From Monodelphis domestica (lineage: Eukaryota > Chordata > Mammalia > Didelphimorphia > Didelphidae), in NCBI RefSeq assembly GCF_027887165.1, contig NC_077227.1, positions 441,705,895-441,769,894 on the forward strand: a DNA stretch of 64,000 bases. Reading direction: 5' to 3'. Under the pieces are notes generated by a model that worked only from the letters and a program-made list of their open reading frames with translations, was not told where the DNA came from and searched no databases. Below are positions 11,206 to 23,419 of the stretch, piece after piece (within the stretch, counting starts at the first letter, position 1; each line of letters starts with the position of its first letter). A program made the position numbers and the translations under genes.

Positions 11206-11221
11206 TTGATGAAACAGGTTC

Positions 11222-12793
11222 AAAAAAGCTAAGTGATTAAGTCTTCAGCATTTCTATATCTTGCCAATAAAACCCAGCAGCAAGAGATAGAAAAAAGAAA
11301 TTCCATTTAAGTTAATAATTGATAACATAAAAATACTTGGGCATATACCTGCCAAAACAAATGGAGGAACTATATGAAATTAATTACAGAACAGTTTTCA
11401 CATAAATAAAGTCAGATCTAAACAATTGGAAAAATATTAATTGCTCATGGGTTGTCTGAACAAATATAATAAAAACTACAATTTTACCTAAACTAATCTA
11501 ATATAGTGCCATACCAATCAAACTGTCCAAAAATTATTTTACAAAGCTAGAAAAAATAATAACAAAATTCATTTGGAAGAACAAAAAAGTCAAGAATATC
11601 AAGGGAATCAGTGATTTTAAAAAATGTGAAGAAGGTAGCATAGGAGTACCAGATCTCAAACTGTATTACAAAGCAGTAGTCATCAAAACTATGTGGAACC
11701 AGTTAAGAAATAGAATGGTGGATCAGTAGAATAGAAGAGGTATCCAAAACCTAGTAATTAATGAGCATAGTAATTTAATGTTTGATAAATCAAAAGATCC
11801 AACCTTTTGGGGCAAGAATTCACTGATTGACAAAAACTGTTGGGAAAATTGGAAAATGGTATGGCAGAGACTGGAAATAGAACAGCATCTCCAACCATAG
11901 GTCATATAAAATGTGATACCATAAACAAATTAGAGGAATATCTACCTAATAGATCTATGGATAAGGGGAAGTTTTAGGACCAAAAATTAGAGAGCATTAT
12001 AAAATGAAAAATGGACAATTTTGATTATATTAAATTAAAAAGAGTTTGTACAAACAGAACAAAACCAAGATTAGAAGGAAAGCAGAAAGCTTGGAAAAAT
12101 ATTTGTAGCAAGTACCTCTGATAAAGGACTATTATCTCAAATATATAGAGAACTATGTCAAATTTATAAAAATCAGTCATTCTCTAATTAATACAAGGTC
12201 AAAGGATATGAACAAGCAGTTTCAGATGAAAAAATCAGTCATCTATATTCATAAGAAAAAATGCTCTAAATCATTCTTGAGTAGAGAAACAAATTAAAAC
12301 AACTCTGGGGCATCATATTTCATCTATCAAATTGGTCAATACAATAGAAAAGGAAAATGATTAATGCCGAAGGGAATGCTGGAAAATTGGGACACTAATA
12401 CATTATTGGTGGAGTTGTGACCTAATCTAACCTGATCCAGTATGATCCAATTCTGGAGAACAATTTGGAATTACACTTAAAAGACTCTAAAACTATGCAT
12501 ATACTTTGATCCATCAATACCATTACTAGGTCTATATCCTAAAGAGATTCAAAAAAGGGGGGAAGGGCCTATTTATACAAAACTATTTGTTGCAACTCTT
12601 TTTGTGGTAGCAAAGAATTGGAAATTATGAGAATTGTCCATCAATTGGGGAATAATGGAACAAGTTGTGGTATTTGATAATGATGGAATACTATTGTGCT
12701 ATGAAAAACGACAAGCAGGATGATTTCAGAAAAATCTAGAAAAACTCACATGAACCTATGCAAAAACATGCAAAATTAAGACGCTATTACAAA
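11222..12793 (+). mobile_element. Old L1, ORF2 middle to 3' end
   Basis: Degraded ORF2 colinear with the copy at 7496 but starting farther 5' (aaaatacttgggcatatacc region). Motifs recur in order: acaaaattcatttggaagaa, tacaaagcagtagtcatcaa, ggtggagttgtgacc, tcaattggggaataatgg. Many stops and indels. Cut on the right by a SINE. Confidence 0.88.
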
Positions 12794-12947
12794 GGACAGT
12801 TGGGTGGCACAGTGAATAGAGCACCAAGTCTGGAATCAAGAAGACCTGGATTCAAATTTGACCTCAGACACTTCCTAGCTGATTGCCTAGCTCTTGCCCT
12901 TCAGTCTTAGAGCTTTTACTAGAACCGAAAGTAAGAGAAAGGGGATG
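12794..12947 (+). mobile_element. SINE1-type SINE
   Basis: ggacagttgggtggcacagt head and gacctcagacacttcctag core; the tail is diverged. Confidence 0.7.
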
Positions 12948-13214
12948 GGGGAGGGAAGACTATATTATAAATGAGTTATCCTTTTGCATTGGTGGAAGGA
13001 ACTCTGTAAATGAATAGGGGAAAAGGAGAATGATGAGGAGATTCCATATACAATCTGATTTCCCTAACCATCTAAATGACCTCTATCATGGAAAACTATG
13101 ATCAGAACAAGACCAGGGATTGCACTAGACAGATGAGGATTAAACTATGGGAATTAAAGGATTTATCAAAGCAGATGCATAAGGCAGATTCAGAAGCTGA
13201 GGAGTGAGCTTGAG

Positions 13215-13320
13215 ACAAAACCATTGGAATGGAAGCTCCTGGTTTTATTTCTATCTTTACCTCCTCAGTACCTAGCACAGTGCCCTGCACATGGAAGATG
13301 CTTAATGAATGCATGGTGGA
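13215..13320 (+). mobile_element. L2 LINE 3' end
   Basis: gaagctcctggttttatttc followed by cagtacctagcacagtgccc and atgcttaatgaatg, the L2 3' end. Confidence 0.7.
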
Positions 13321-13574
13321 GGAATTAGTCACCAGAAAGAATCCCAGAATCTCAGATGTAAGTGACCTAAGATCCAATCCAGCCTCCACAGAAGCAAAAA
13401 GTCTTCTCTGATGAGCTGAGTAAGAGGTGCTCTGAATAGCTTGATGAACTCTCCAGTCCCTCCACTCCTCTCCAGCTTGCCCTGACTGATATCCATAGCT
13501 CAGAGGTGGAGTGTAGGCAAATGGCCTTACTCCCTTCCCACAGAGCGGGGGTCAAACCAGAAAAGGACCCAAGA

Positions 13575-13740
13575 ACGTCAACAAGTATTTATTAAGTAAG
13601 CACTTACTATGAGCCAAGTACTATGTTAAGTGCTGGGGAGGCATACAAAGAGGAGCAAAAGCAATCTTTGTCCTTAAAAAATTCATGCTAATGGAGAGAC
13701 AACACACAAACAGGTATTCATACAAGATACATGCAGAGTA
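13575..13740 (-). mobile_element. L2 LINE 3' end
   Basis: Inverted L2 end: gtatttattaagtaagcact, gtgctggggaggcatacaaa. Confidence 0.75.
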
Positions 13741-14600
13741 GACAAAGGATAATAATTTCAGAAGAGGAGGGGGGAAAGGACAGGGAAAGAGAAAGACCAG
13801 GACAGGGGTGGGATCTTCCCTTAGTCCCAGAGAGAAGAAATCAGAATAGAAATCAGGCCTAGGCAGAGGAAACAGCAGCCACTGGAACTCCTGATCATTC
13901 TATCCCATGACCCACTACAGTGGGAGCATATGTCTAACCCATTTGGGGGAACTTAGATCATCCCCTCTGATGCCTCAGAGCTGAACTCCAAGCAGGTCTC
14001 AAAAAACAACAGCCCAGAGATTGATTCTCCCCCATCCCCAGGCTGACTGCTTTCTTCCCACTTCCCCTTCCATACCTTGTCAGGGTTCCTGTCAGCACCT
14101 GTCAGGAACACCCGAAGCTCAGGCTGCAGGAAAATGTTAAAAACCATGTTCAATGGTGAAACAAGACAGAGGAAACCATGTTTAATTCAAAGAGGAGCAA
14201 CCTGCTGTTAGAGATGAGATGCGGTGGACACTGAGACAGGGGATACCTGTCAGAACCAGTTACAGTAGCAAGGCAACACTCCTTATAAAAATTCGAAGCA
14301 AGGTAAAGATACCTTCAGAAGCAGACTTACAACATCTGATCAGGTTAAAAGCAACATTTTGCTAGGAGCAGGCAAGTGAATGGGGGGCGGGGGGAGGCAG
14401 CCCAATCTGCAAGTGACTGAAGAACTGACTTTCAAAAGATTAGTAAAATCTCACCCCGTTATCATGTCTGGAGGAGCAATTTACCCTTCTGTCTCTCCTG
14501 GGACTGACCAAGCACACCTCACAGAGCTGTGAAAGAAGAAAATCCTTCTTATACCCCTCCTCTTCCTGAATTCTTCAAGAACAGATGTGAGGTCAGCTGC
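13741..14600. other. Unassigned DNA with a short G-rich run
   Basis: No repeat or exon recognised. A G-rich run (ggggggcggggggagg) lies at about 14381-14397. Confidence 0.4.
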
Positions 14601-14915
14601 CTCTAAAAATTACAGAATTTTAGCATGGATGAGACTGCAGAGACCCTCTTCTCCATCACTCTTTCATTTTACAGGCTTTGTGCAGGTCACTTCATATAAG
14701 GGAAGGGACATGTCCAATATTACATAGGTAGTTAAAAGGTACAGTGGGACAAGCACTGACTCTGATATCAGAAGACCTGGGTCTAAATCCTACTTCTGAT
14801 GCTTACTTTGTGACAGAGGGCAAGTCATCTCATTATCCAAGGTCTCCGTTTTCTCATCTCTAGATGGCAGAGGATTCTGTCATCTATGATCTTAAGTGTT
14901 GGAGATGTTTTTTTC
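14600..14915 (+). mobile_element. Ancient MIR fragment plus CORE-SINE
   Basis: 14600-14730 resembles the old 'tcattttacaggc...tgcaggtcact' MIR-type repeat. 14735-14915 is a plus-strand CORE-SINE (cagaagacctgggtctaaat, ttttctcatctctagatgg). Confidence 0.6.
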
Positions 14916-14937
14916 TAAAATCAATGGGACCTGAATG

Positions 14938-15005
14938 AGGGAGAGAGACAGAGATAGACAGAGACAGAGAGGAGAAACGGGGGAGAGGGAGGGAGAGGAG
15001 GAGGA

Positions 15006-15040
<35 letters not shown>

Positions 15041-15096
15041 GAGAGAGAGAAAGAGAGACAGAGACAGAGAGAGACAGAGAGAGACAGAGAGAGAGG
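14938..15096. repeat. GA/GAGACA-rich microsatellite
   Basis: Imperfect (GA)n and (GAGACA)n array. The ORFs in all frames here (RERERD or SLSLSL) are artefacts of the repeat. Confidence 0.95.
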
Positions 15097-15169
15097 GTCA
15101 GACATGACAAAAGAACTGAACAACAAAAGAATTAAAGGCAAAATGGGTACCTACCAAACTAGAGCTTGT

Positions 15170-15345
15170 CTAAACAATTCAAGGTATGAAAATGTAATAA
15201 AATATTATTGTAAAAAGCAATTCATCTGAGAAATATAGAGAAACTTAAGAAGACTTGAATGAACTGATGCAGAATGAAGAAAGCAGAATCAAGAAAACAA
15301 TTTATAAAATAACTGAAATAATGTAAAGGAAAATTATTTTGAAAG
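15170..15345 (+). mobile_element. L1 3'-terminal fragment
   Basis: tgaatgaactgatgcagaat followed by agcagaatcaagaaaacaa, the L1 ORF2 end. Confidence 0.65.
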
Positions 15346-15354
15346 ATATCAGGT

Positions 15355-15455
15355 CTCTGATTTGTTTCTTAGATGTGAATAATCTATAATCATTAATAAA
15401 TATGTACTGAAGCATACACAGAGATGGCTCTACACTCTGGCCTCTTTCTAGTAGG
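15355..15455 (+). repeat. Unclassified repeat, copy A
   Basis: ttgtttcttagatgtgaata ... ccctctggcctctttcta-type text, also present at 17364-17470. Family not recognised. Confidence 0.55.
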
Positions 15456-16248
15456 TCACACACATATGCATTGGCATTACAGTCAAATGTGGCCAATGAT
15501 TCCAGATTGGTCCCTTGGTCCCAATGACAAGGGACTGCATTAAAGAGGAATGAGAGAGGACGATCTACCCCCTCTGGGGCCTATAAAGATTAAGAAGAAA
15601 CCATTTCTGGTCTTTTTCAATTGAAACTCAGTCAATACCAGCTTGCTCTTTGATTTCTTCCTATGAGTGGGGGCAGAGAGAGGGAGAAGGGAATTTTTCT
15701 TTTCTCTCTCATCCTCCTCAGAAGCAGCAATGGCAACTATAAGTACATGGAGGTGAGGATTAAGTACTTGCCTAGTGTGACTTCAAATCTTTGGCTGTTG
15801 TTACTTCTTTGTTTCCTTCCCTGAATACAAATAACCAGACAGCAAATAATAATGAGATGTGGATATTCCCAGCCTGGACAACTACCTTGTAAGCTCAAGG
15901 GGATCTAGAGTCCTCGAGTTGAGTTCTGGTTAACCAGAGGTCGGTACTCTCTGAAACTATAACTTTCTCAAAGGAAATAATTACTGCTGAAGGATAAGAC
16001 ATGCATGCCCAACTGGCCAGAAGAGATGAGCCTTGAATTGCAATTGAGATGGTGCAGATTCATGGTGAATGTGAAAGATCTGGTTAGCAGTCACATAAGT
16101 CTTGTGGGATTCTTAATCTCCAAGGAGAATGTAATAAAGCTGTGGGATTATTGTTATGGAAATGACTCAGTGATTCTCTTCAAACAAGAGCTGAAGATGA
16201 GGGAGGAAGTCCTCAGGGAACTGAAGATATCCCAACAACTATCTGATA
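15456..16248. other. Unassigned DNA
   Basis: No repeat or gene recognised. An 89-codon plus ORF at 16005-16274 runs into the neighbouring SINE and has no recognisable domain. Confidence 0.4.
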
Positions 16249-16472
16249 GGGCAGATAGATGGCTCAGGGGATAGGGGTTGGGTCTAAAGTCAGGAAGATC
16301 TGAGTTCAAATTCAGCATCAGACTACCTTTTTTACCCTGGACAAATCACTTATGTTTGTCTTAATACATTAAAGAAAGAAATGGCAAACCATTCTACTAC
16401 TATCTTTGCCAAGAAAACCCCATGGGCAGTACTGGTATAATATGGTCCATGGGGTGATGAAACTGAACAAGT
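16249..16472 (+). mobile_element. Mar1-type CORE-SINE
   Basis: gggcagatagatggctcagg head, gaaatggcaaaccattctac, ctttgccaagaaaacccca. Confidence 0.8.
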
Positions 16473-17249
16473 TGCACCTAGGGATATAGAAGAAAAATTT
16501 GAGAAGCACAGTCTATGTTTTGCATCCTGACTTTCTTTCTTAAACTTTTTTTTCTTCTTTGAAACTCCATTAGATATTTGATTTGCTTTAAACTAGAATT
16601 CTCCCTTTCAAGGTAAGAGTTATAATTTGAAGAAATGAATACATTGGAAAAGCATTCAGAGAAGATGGACCACAGGAGAAGAGAAAGAGAGAGAAGAGGA
16701 TAGAGAGACAGGAGTGGGTCACAAAGAAAGGGAAAGAAATAAGCTAAGGGCATTTTTGTTGTTGAGTTGCTTTTTTTTCACCAAAGAATAATGTACTAAT
16801 ATTCAAAATCACCAACTTTGCCTGTTACTATGGTAACACACAGTACTAAGTCCTGCTGCTAAAATTTCAAGAGCAGATGACATGAAGTATTTATATGTAA
16901 TTGCATTTTATGGGGAGAAAGAGCTTTTCTTTCATATAAAAAAATGACTGTGTCTAAGATGAGATGGGTGCTTAGCTCACTACACTCGTAGTACAAAGGT
17001 AACACTACCCCAACCCTCTTTCACAGTATCACCAACAAAAAGTGGAGAATGAAACTCCTGAAAAAACTTTTTAAGGTGATAATCCCCACCCCACAGCATA
17101 TCAAGTCAAGGCCTCCCTCAAACCTGAGACATTAATTCCAAAGCCCTCTAAGGGGCACCAAGGCCCCTGACTGATTTTTGGTGAAAGTCATATTCTCTTG
17201 GACCAAACCTACTCAAGTTGCCTGTTTACTTTTCCCTAGGAATTGTGCT
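16473..17249. other. Unassigned DNA
   Basis: No repeat or coding exon recognised. Confidence 0.4.
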
Positions 17250-17363
17250 TTCCTAAGTTAGGATCATAGGGTCTAGATCTTGGAAGGGGTCTTAGAGGGA
17301 CTCCAAATCTCTCATTTTTCAGGCTCACAGAGAAGGGATGTGTCCAAGATCACAGTAATATGA
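17250..17363 (+). mobile_element. Ancient MIR-type fragment
   Basis: ggaaggggtcttagaggga ... cagagaagggatgtgtccaa, the old repeat also seen near 18555 and 58610. Confidence 0.5.
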
Positions 17364-17470
17364 CTTGTTTCTTAGATGTGAATAAACCAAACTTACTATA
17401 AACTACAATTATTCATGACTATGTCCTAGAACATGCAAAGAAAGAGTTCTATACCCTGGCCTCTTTCGAC
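17364..17470 (+). repeat. Unclassified repeat, copy B
   Basis: Starts with the same cttgtttcttagatgtgaat and ends with ctggcctctttcg; the middle is alignable with indels to 15355-15455. Confidence 0.55.
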
Positions 17471-17764
17471 TAAGGAGGCAAAGGAAAGAAGACCATTGAG
17501 TCCAAAAAAGTTCTATTACTTGGCCAAAGTCACAAGGTTGTAAGCTTTGGGTTTGTCTTATCTCTGATGCTTGCTACCTATGTGGCAGGGTTGAGCTCAG
17601 CCAGATTTTCTAACTCCAAATCTCTAATTCTTTCTACTATGTGTTTTGTTGCCTGAAGCTGGCACTAAATGTCATCCATCTCCTTCAAAAATACAATTCA
17701 AACCTCTCCCACTCTTTATCACATACAGAATCAGCTTTATACTATCACTTGTTTTTGTTTGTCT

Positions 17765-17880
17765 TTTTCGATGAAACATAGGATATTATTGAATACCTAC
17801 TATGTGCCAAGACCTTTTATAAGACACTTAAAGGCCACAAAAAAAAAATACAAAGACACAATTACAATCTTCAAAAAGAT
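17765..17880 (-). mobile_element. L2 3' fragment
   Basis: gaatacctactatgtgccaa is the inverted L2 end. Confidence 0.5.
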
Positions 17881-17890
17881 TTTGATCTCA

Positions 17891-18082
17891 GGGGCAGCTA
17901 GGGAGCTCATTGGATAGATCTCCAGGTCTAGTTTAAGAGGTCCTGGTTCAAATCTGGCCTCAGATACTTCCCAGTTGTGTGATCCTGGGAAAATCACTCA
18001 AGCCTAATTACCTAACCCTTGCTGCAATTCTGTCTTAGTACCATTACAAATGGTAACGGTTTTGTTTTTTGTTTTTTTTTAA
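17891..18082 (+). mobile_element. SINE1-type SINE
   Basis: ggggcagctagggagctcat head, caaatctggcctcagatact core, T/G-rich tail. Confidence 0.85.
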
Positions 18083-18554
18083 GCCTTCGATCTTTTCCAC
18101 ATGTGGTTGACTTCTAACGGAATATTTCAAGCTCAAGTACAACCTCCATATACACCATGTTTTCATCTCCACAAAGGGCCCAGAAAAATGTTATGCCTTC
18201 TTTCAAGGCTGTTGACTGATTCCAAATAAATGGATTTTCAGCTACCCAATAATCACTCTTCAAAGTTTCCTTTCCTCCTGCCTCAGTCTTCAGGTCCAAT
18301 AAAAATTGAAGTGCTCAATAAATACAGAAATAAAGTTCTGTGGATTTGGAGGAGGACTTGGGGTTTTAAATGAGGATGTAATAACCCCTAGAGAGGTTAT
18401 TAAAGGAATAAAAAAGGAAGGATAGAAATACTAAAGCTAAGGCTGAGTTTACACTGAAAAATTCTTCCTTCGTATGATGTATTTTAACTGTGCACTGTTA
18501 AGGTTATGAGAAGTCATTTTCTGAAGAAAGTTAAATCCAAAACCGCACATGAAG
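18083..18554. other. Unassigned DNA
   Basis: No repeat or gene recognised. Confidence 0.4.
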
Positions 18555-18720
18555 AATCATGTAATTTCTTTGGAGTTGGAAGGACCCTTAGAAATTATCT
18601 AATCTAGCCCTTTCATTTTATAAATTGGAAAACTGAGGTCCAGAAAAGAGAAGAAATTTGCCCAAAAGCATGCACATAGTCACAGCAGAACCAAGATTTG
18701 GACCTAAGTCTTTTGACCCT
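18555..18720 (+). mobile_element. Ancient MIR-type SINE
   Basis: gagttggaaggacccttaga, cattttataaattggaaaac, and a tttgcccaaaagcatg segment. Confidence 0.55.
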
Positions 18721-18892
18721 TCTAATGGCCTTCACATTCATTACATCACCAGACAATCAAGAGATTCTTCTCCTTTTCTTGGATTCAGCTTTTTATCTAC
18801 AGAAATGTATGCCACCCCAAGTGATGACAAAACTCTCTACTTTAATACACAAGTTAACCACATTTGCCATGTAATGCAACTTCAAAGAATTA

Positions 18893-19564
18893 TGGAAGGA
18901 AGGAAGGAAGGAAGGAAGGAAGGAAGGAAGGAAGGAAGGAAGGAAGGAAGGAAGGAAGGAAGGAAGGAAGGAAGGAAGGAAGGAAGGAAGGAAGGAAGGA
19001 AGGAAGGAAGGAAGGAAGGAAGGAGGGAAGGAAGGAGGGAGGGAAGGAAGGAAGGAGGGAAGGAAGGAAGGAAGGAGGGAGGGAAGGAAGGAGGGAGGGA
19101 GGGAGGGAGGGAGGGAGGGAGGGAGGGAGGGAGGGAGGAAGGAAGGAAGGGAGGGAGGGAGGGAGGGAGGGAGGGAGGGAGGGAGGGAGGGAGGGAGGGA
19201 GGGAGGGAGGAAGGAAGGAAGGAAGGAAGGAAGGAAGGAAGGAAGGAAGGAAGGGAGGGAGGGAGGGAGGGAGGGAGGGAGGGAGGGAGGGAGGGAGGGA
19301 GGGAGGGAGGGAGGGAGGGAGGAAGGAAGGAAGGAAGGAAGGAAGGAAGGAAGGAAGGAAGGAAGGAAGGAAGGAAGGAAGGAAGGAAGGAAGGAAGGAA
19401 GGAAGGAAGGAAGGAAGGAAGGAAGGAAGGAAGGAAGGAAGGAAGGAAGGAAGGAAGGAAGGAAGGAAGGAAGGAAGGAAGGAAGGAAGGAAGGAAGGAA
19501 GGAAGGAGGGAGAAGGGAGGGAGGGAGAAGGAAGGGAGGGAGAAGGGAGGGAAGAAGGAAGGAA
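18893..19564. repeat. Long GGAA/GGGA microsatellite
   Basis: About 670 bp of tetranucleotides in blocks: pure GGAA, then GGGA with GGAA islands, then a long GGAA block, then a degenerate end. All ORFs over it (RKEG or LPSF repeats, up to 308 codons) are artefacts. Confidence 0.98.
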
Positions 19565-19566
19565 GC

Positions 19567-19626
19567 AAACAAATAAATGGATGAATGAATAAATAAACAA
19601 ATGAATAAATGGATGAATAAACAAAT
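19567..19626. repeat. Degenerate AAAT/TGAA repeat
   Basis: aataaatggatgaatgaata-type text abutting the GGAA array. Confidence 0.85.
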
Positions 19627-19689
19627 TTTTAATTGTCTTCACATTTCTGCTATTTAGTGGTACTCCTCTTCTTCTCATCCCTAAAGTCA

Positions 19690-19900
19690 TATCACACTAA
19701 CACCATATTCCCATACCTCCTTATCTATACTTACATGATTCTCTAGGCCTGAAATGCATCTCCATCCCTCCTTCTCCTTTAAAATTCAACTTAATGACAT
19801 CTCCAAGAAACTTTCCTTAATCCCTCCTCCTCTGTCTTCCCTCTTAGTAATGATCTTCTGCTTTTGACCACAAAGCACTTCATTTTCTACCTCATTAATG
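19690..19900 (+). mobile_element. L2 LINE fragment
   Basis: aggcctgaaatgcatctcc, ttaaaattcaacttaatgac, gaaactttccttaatccct. Confidence 0.65.
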
Positions 19901-19921
19901 AACCCATCCATAATAATAGGA

Positions 19922-20150
19922 TTGGATAATGGATAGAGTGCCAGGTCTGAAGTCAGGAACTCAGCTCCCTGAGTTCAAATCTAGCCTCAGACATTTACTA
20001 GCTGGGTGACCCTAGGAAAGGCACTTAACCTTGTTTGCCTCCATTTTTTCAACTGCAGAATGAGCTAGAGAAGGAAATGACAAACCACTCCAGATCTTTA
20101 CCAAGAGAATTCTAAACAGAGTTACAAAGAATTAGACATGACTAAAACAA
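19922..20150 (+). mobile_element. Mar1-type CORE-SINE
   Basis: ggataatggatagagtgcca, gagaaggaaatgacaaacca, and an attagacatgactaaaac tail. Confidence 0.8.
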
Positions 20151-20194
20151 CTCCACAGAAGCAACCATCACAGTGCAAATTATAGACCTCTCTA

Positions 20195-20715
20195 GCTGTC
20201 TTATCTATCAATGAAGAGCCAAGCACTTTGTTAGGAGTTGGGAATACAAAGATAAAAATTAAATAACACTTCCCCTCAAAAGAGGGGATATTCTCTCTGG
20301 GGGAAATAATCTGTATGGGATCAAAATGATACTAAACCTATGACTTCAGTAGTATAGGCAGCTCCTGGGTGAGGAGACTCCAATTCCCAATGCAGGTATG
20401 GGCAACCTATAGCCATGGAAAGTCACTGAGGGTGACGGAAAAGTTGTGATTTGCTCAGGATCACATAGTCAACATGGGTCAAAGACACAACTTGCACCTA
20501 TGCCTTCCTGGAACCAAGTGGTTTTCGATCCACTAAGCTACATTGGCTCTCTATATACAAATACAAGGTACATGTATGTCGAGAAGATACTAATCTCCTC
20601 CTAGATTATTTGCACTATAAGAGCAGAGGCCTTATCTTATCTGACTTTTATTTATTCCCCAGGATCTAATATGATCTTAAACTTAATTCCATTCCACACA
20701 GATTAAGTACTTAAT
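20195..20715. mobile_element. L2 and MIR fragments
   Basis: 20195-20350 inverted L2-like (agccaagcactttgttagga). 20400-20550 inverted MIR-like (gctcaggatcacatagtcaa). 20590-20715 plus-strand L2 3' end (gagcagaggccttatcttat ... aagtacttaataaatga). Confidence 0.5.
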
Positions 20716-20794
20716 AAATGATGAAAAAAATGAACGAAAGAATATTTGTAAAGCAAGGTTCCACTATGGGAATGAAAGGGAAGTCTTCATTCAA

Positions 20795-20965
20795 TGAGGA
20801 AAGTGCTGAATTTAGAGTCAGAAGAAGACCTGGGTTCAAATTTCTACTCTTTTACTGTGTGACATCGGGTCAGTCACTCAACATCTTGGAGCTCAAGTGT
20901 AGAGTAAAGTAGGAATAGATGATCTCTAAGGTCCCCCTCTCAGCTCTAAATCTTGTGATTTTATG
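20795..20965 (+). mobile_element. MIR-type SINE
   Basis: gaagacctgggttcaaattt and gatgatctctaaggtccccc, with a ttgtgattttatga end. Confidence 0.7.
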
Positions 20966-22204
20966 AAGAAAGCCCACAGAAGGTTCCGTCCATGTCATTT
21001 GACTTCTTGGTCAGGTCATGAGGTGAGTATATCCTCCAGAAGGGAGTCAAATAGCCCCTTTTCCCACTCTTTTCCCAGTACTGCAGTTAAACTTCAATTC
21101 ATTCACAAGTTCCTCCTGTATTTGCCTCCTCAGACAGGCCACTAGAGCCTGCTGATGCTCCCTCACTGCCCCTGACTTAATTACATCTTTTGGCTGATCC
21201 AGAAACATTCTCAGACTGCCCGTCTTCCTTATCGGACGCACGAAGACTCTTCACGGTTGGCTGGGCTGCTCAGAACACACTCTCCATCTTGTTAGCCAAA
21301 TCGTGTCTCACTTCCGCTGATAAACAAAGGCAGCATGCCTTGATTAAAGATTTCCCTCTTTCAAGGGGCAGAGCAGGCTGCCTTCCCTTGATTAAAATGT
21401 GTGCCAGCTGTTTCCCATTCTGCTCTAATGCTGGTCTGTCCCTTCGGGAAAGTTAGGCACTTCCTTTCCTAGGTAATTATTTCTATTAAAATCTATTTTT
21501 TCTTCCTTGTGATCAATATGCAATTTTCCTTCAAACTATTTACCCATTCCCACACTTCCATCATCCTGGCTTTCATTTCGGTCTTTGCTCCTTCTAATCA
21601 TCTGATCTTAGCAGCAATTAGTTGCAGGCTGGGGAGAAGGATCACTCTGTACCTTTGGAGTTTTCTTTTGAATGCAGTCACCTTGTTCCTCCACCAAAAA
21701 AAAAATTAAAAGAAAAAGAAAAAGAAGAAGAAATGGCCTTGAGTTATTTCATTACCAACACCGGGGTCTGAAGGAAAGCAAGTATTTCTGAGTTAGTTTC
21801 CTTTTAATTCTCCTTTGTGAAGGTTCACACACACAACCTGGTATGATGACTTTGAGGACAAAATGAGTAGTTTGTGGCAAAAAAAAATGTGCAAGACTCT
21901 CAGAAGCTTTTTTACTTAGGAAAAATATCATTAGTATTATTACTGCATCTTCCGCACTAGAGCTGGGCCATGAACAAGCCTCTGATCTGCCTTACTCCAT
22001 CTCATCAGAGCCCCTCAGCCCTGCAGGCACTTTGGATGGACCTCTGAGGTTTTGCTTACTCTCTAGGGGCTTTGTGCACCTGTTTCTTGGCAAAGCTTTT
22101 CCTTTCAACAAATCAGAATACAGCCCCAAGCAGTTGGCCCCCACCCTGGGTTCCTGTTATTCGGCACTGGTGGCTGTCCTCTACCAACAGCAGTGTATTT
22201 TCTT
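20966..22204. other. Repeat-poor unique DNA
   Basis: About 1.2 kb without recognised repeats apart from an A-rich run near 21699-21731. No convincing exon; possibly conserved non-coding DNA. Confidence 0.4.
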
Positions 22205-22376
22205 TCTTTTTTATTTTTAACCCTTACCTTCTGTCTTAGTATCAATTTTAAGAGCTACAAGAGCATTTGGAGTTAAGTGACTTGCCCAGGGTCACACAGC
22301 TGAGAAGTATTTCTGTCCAAATTTGAACCCAGCTCCAGACCTGGTACTCTATCCACTGTGCTACCTAGCTGCTCCC
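22205..22376 (-). mobile_element. SINE1-type SINE
   Basis: taacccttaccttctgtctt start (inverted tail) to ctacctagctgctccc (inverted head). Confidence 0.85.
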
Positions 22377-22525
22377 TCACCACCCCATTTTATAACACAT
22401 CATTTGTTTTGCCATGGCCATCAGGGGGACAACCTTCATGGGGGAAAAAGAGGTACCAGCCATTGTTTATTACTTAGACACATTTTCCTGTTCTTGCATG
22501 CATATTTTGCAAGGTCCAAGTTGAG

Positions 22526-22785
22526 AATAATAATAATAACTAACACTTATACATTTTTATATTTATAAATGGCTTTCCCATGAGTTATTTTATTTGATCC
22601 TCACAACAACCCTGTGAAGTAGGTGCTATTATCTCCACTTTGGAGAAGAGGAAACTGAGACTGGGAGAGACTAACATGGCTTAGCCAAGATCACAAAACT
22701 AGTAAGTGTCTGAGACTGGATTTGAACTTGGGTCTTTCTGAGTCCAGACCCAGCACTCTATCCAGACTAGCTGATACTTAACCTT
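22526..22785 (-). mobile_element. MIR-type CORE-SINE
   Basis: tttgatcctcacaacaaccc, gaggaaactgagactgggag, and the inverted head ctctatccagactagctg. Confidence 0.8.
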
Positions 22786-22878
22786 TTAGCCCACTATATA
22801 AACTAGCTGCCACTTTTTACCTTTTAGCCCCTAAATTAATGGACAAATTCTTAATGAGAAAGAAAGAAATGGGAGGGG

Positions 22879-23125
22879 GAGGCATCTTGCCTAGTGGATC
22901 GAGCACTAGACTTGGTGGCAGAGAGACATGAGTTCAAATCCCAACTCTGACACTTTCCAGCTATTCCACCCTAGGCGAGTCCTTTAAACCTCTCTGAGCC
23001 TATTTTCCTCATTTGTAAAATGGGGATAAAACAATACTAACCTCGACTGTTGTAAGAACCAAATGGCATACTAAATGTAGGTGGAGTACTTTGCAACCCT
23101 CAAAGCAATGTGTGAGTTATTATCA
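22879..23125 (+). mobile_element. MIR-type CORE-SINE
   Basis: ggatcgagcactagacttgg, tcctcatttgtaaaatgggg, tttgcaaccctcaaagcaat. Confidence 0.8.
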
Positions 23126-23419
23126 TCCCACGACTCTGAAGCTGAATAGATGAACCACAGGCAGGTCCATTCACTGACTATATTAAGCCATCAGTCCTTA
23201 CAGCATCCTGAAATTCTGGAGAGAGGAGGACAGAAAGAGAGAGGTGAGAACAACCTAGTGCTCGTGTTCTAGGACGTCAGGCTGCGATTAAGTCCCACTA
23301 CCCCCAAATCTTCAATGGTAACACTCGGGATTAAATCGAAAGTCCCCAGCCCGACACCAAGAAGCTTCTTCATCCTGACTCCAAGCTCCCTTCCCAACTT
23401 TATTTCCCTCTATGCCCTT

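Noticed and set aside
14884..15141. Ser/Leu-rich and Arg/Glu-rich ORFs
   Set aside because: Products of the GA-rich microsatellite.
18658..19690. ORFs of 228-308 codons on both strands
   Set aside because: They are translations of the GGAA/GGGA microsatellite; open in all frames because the unit lacks stops.
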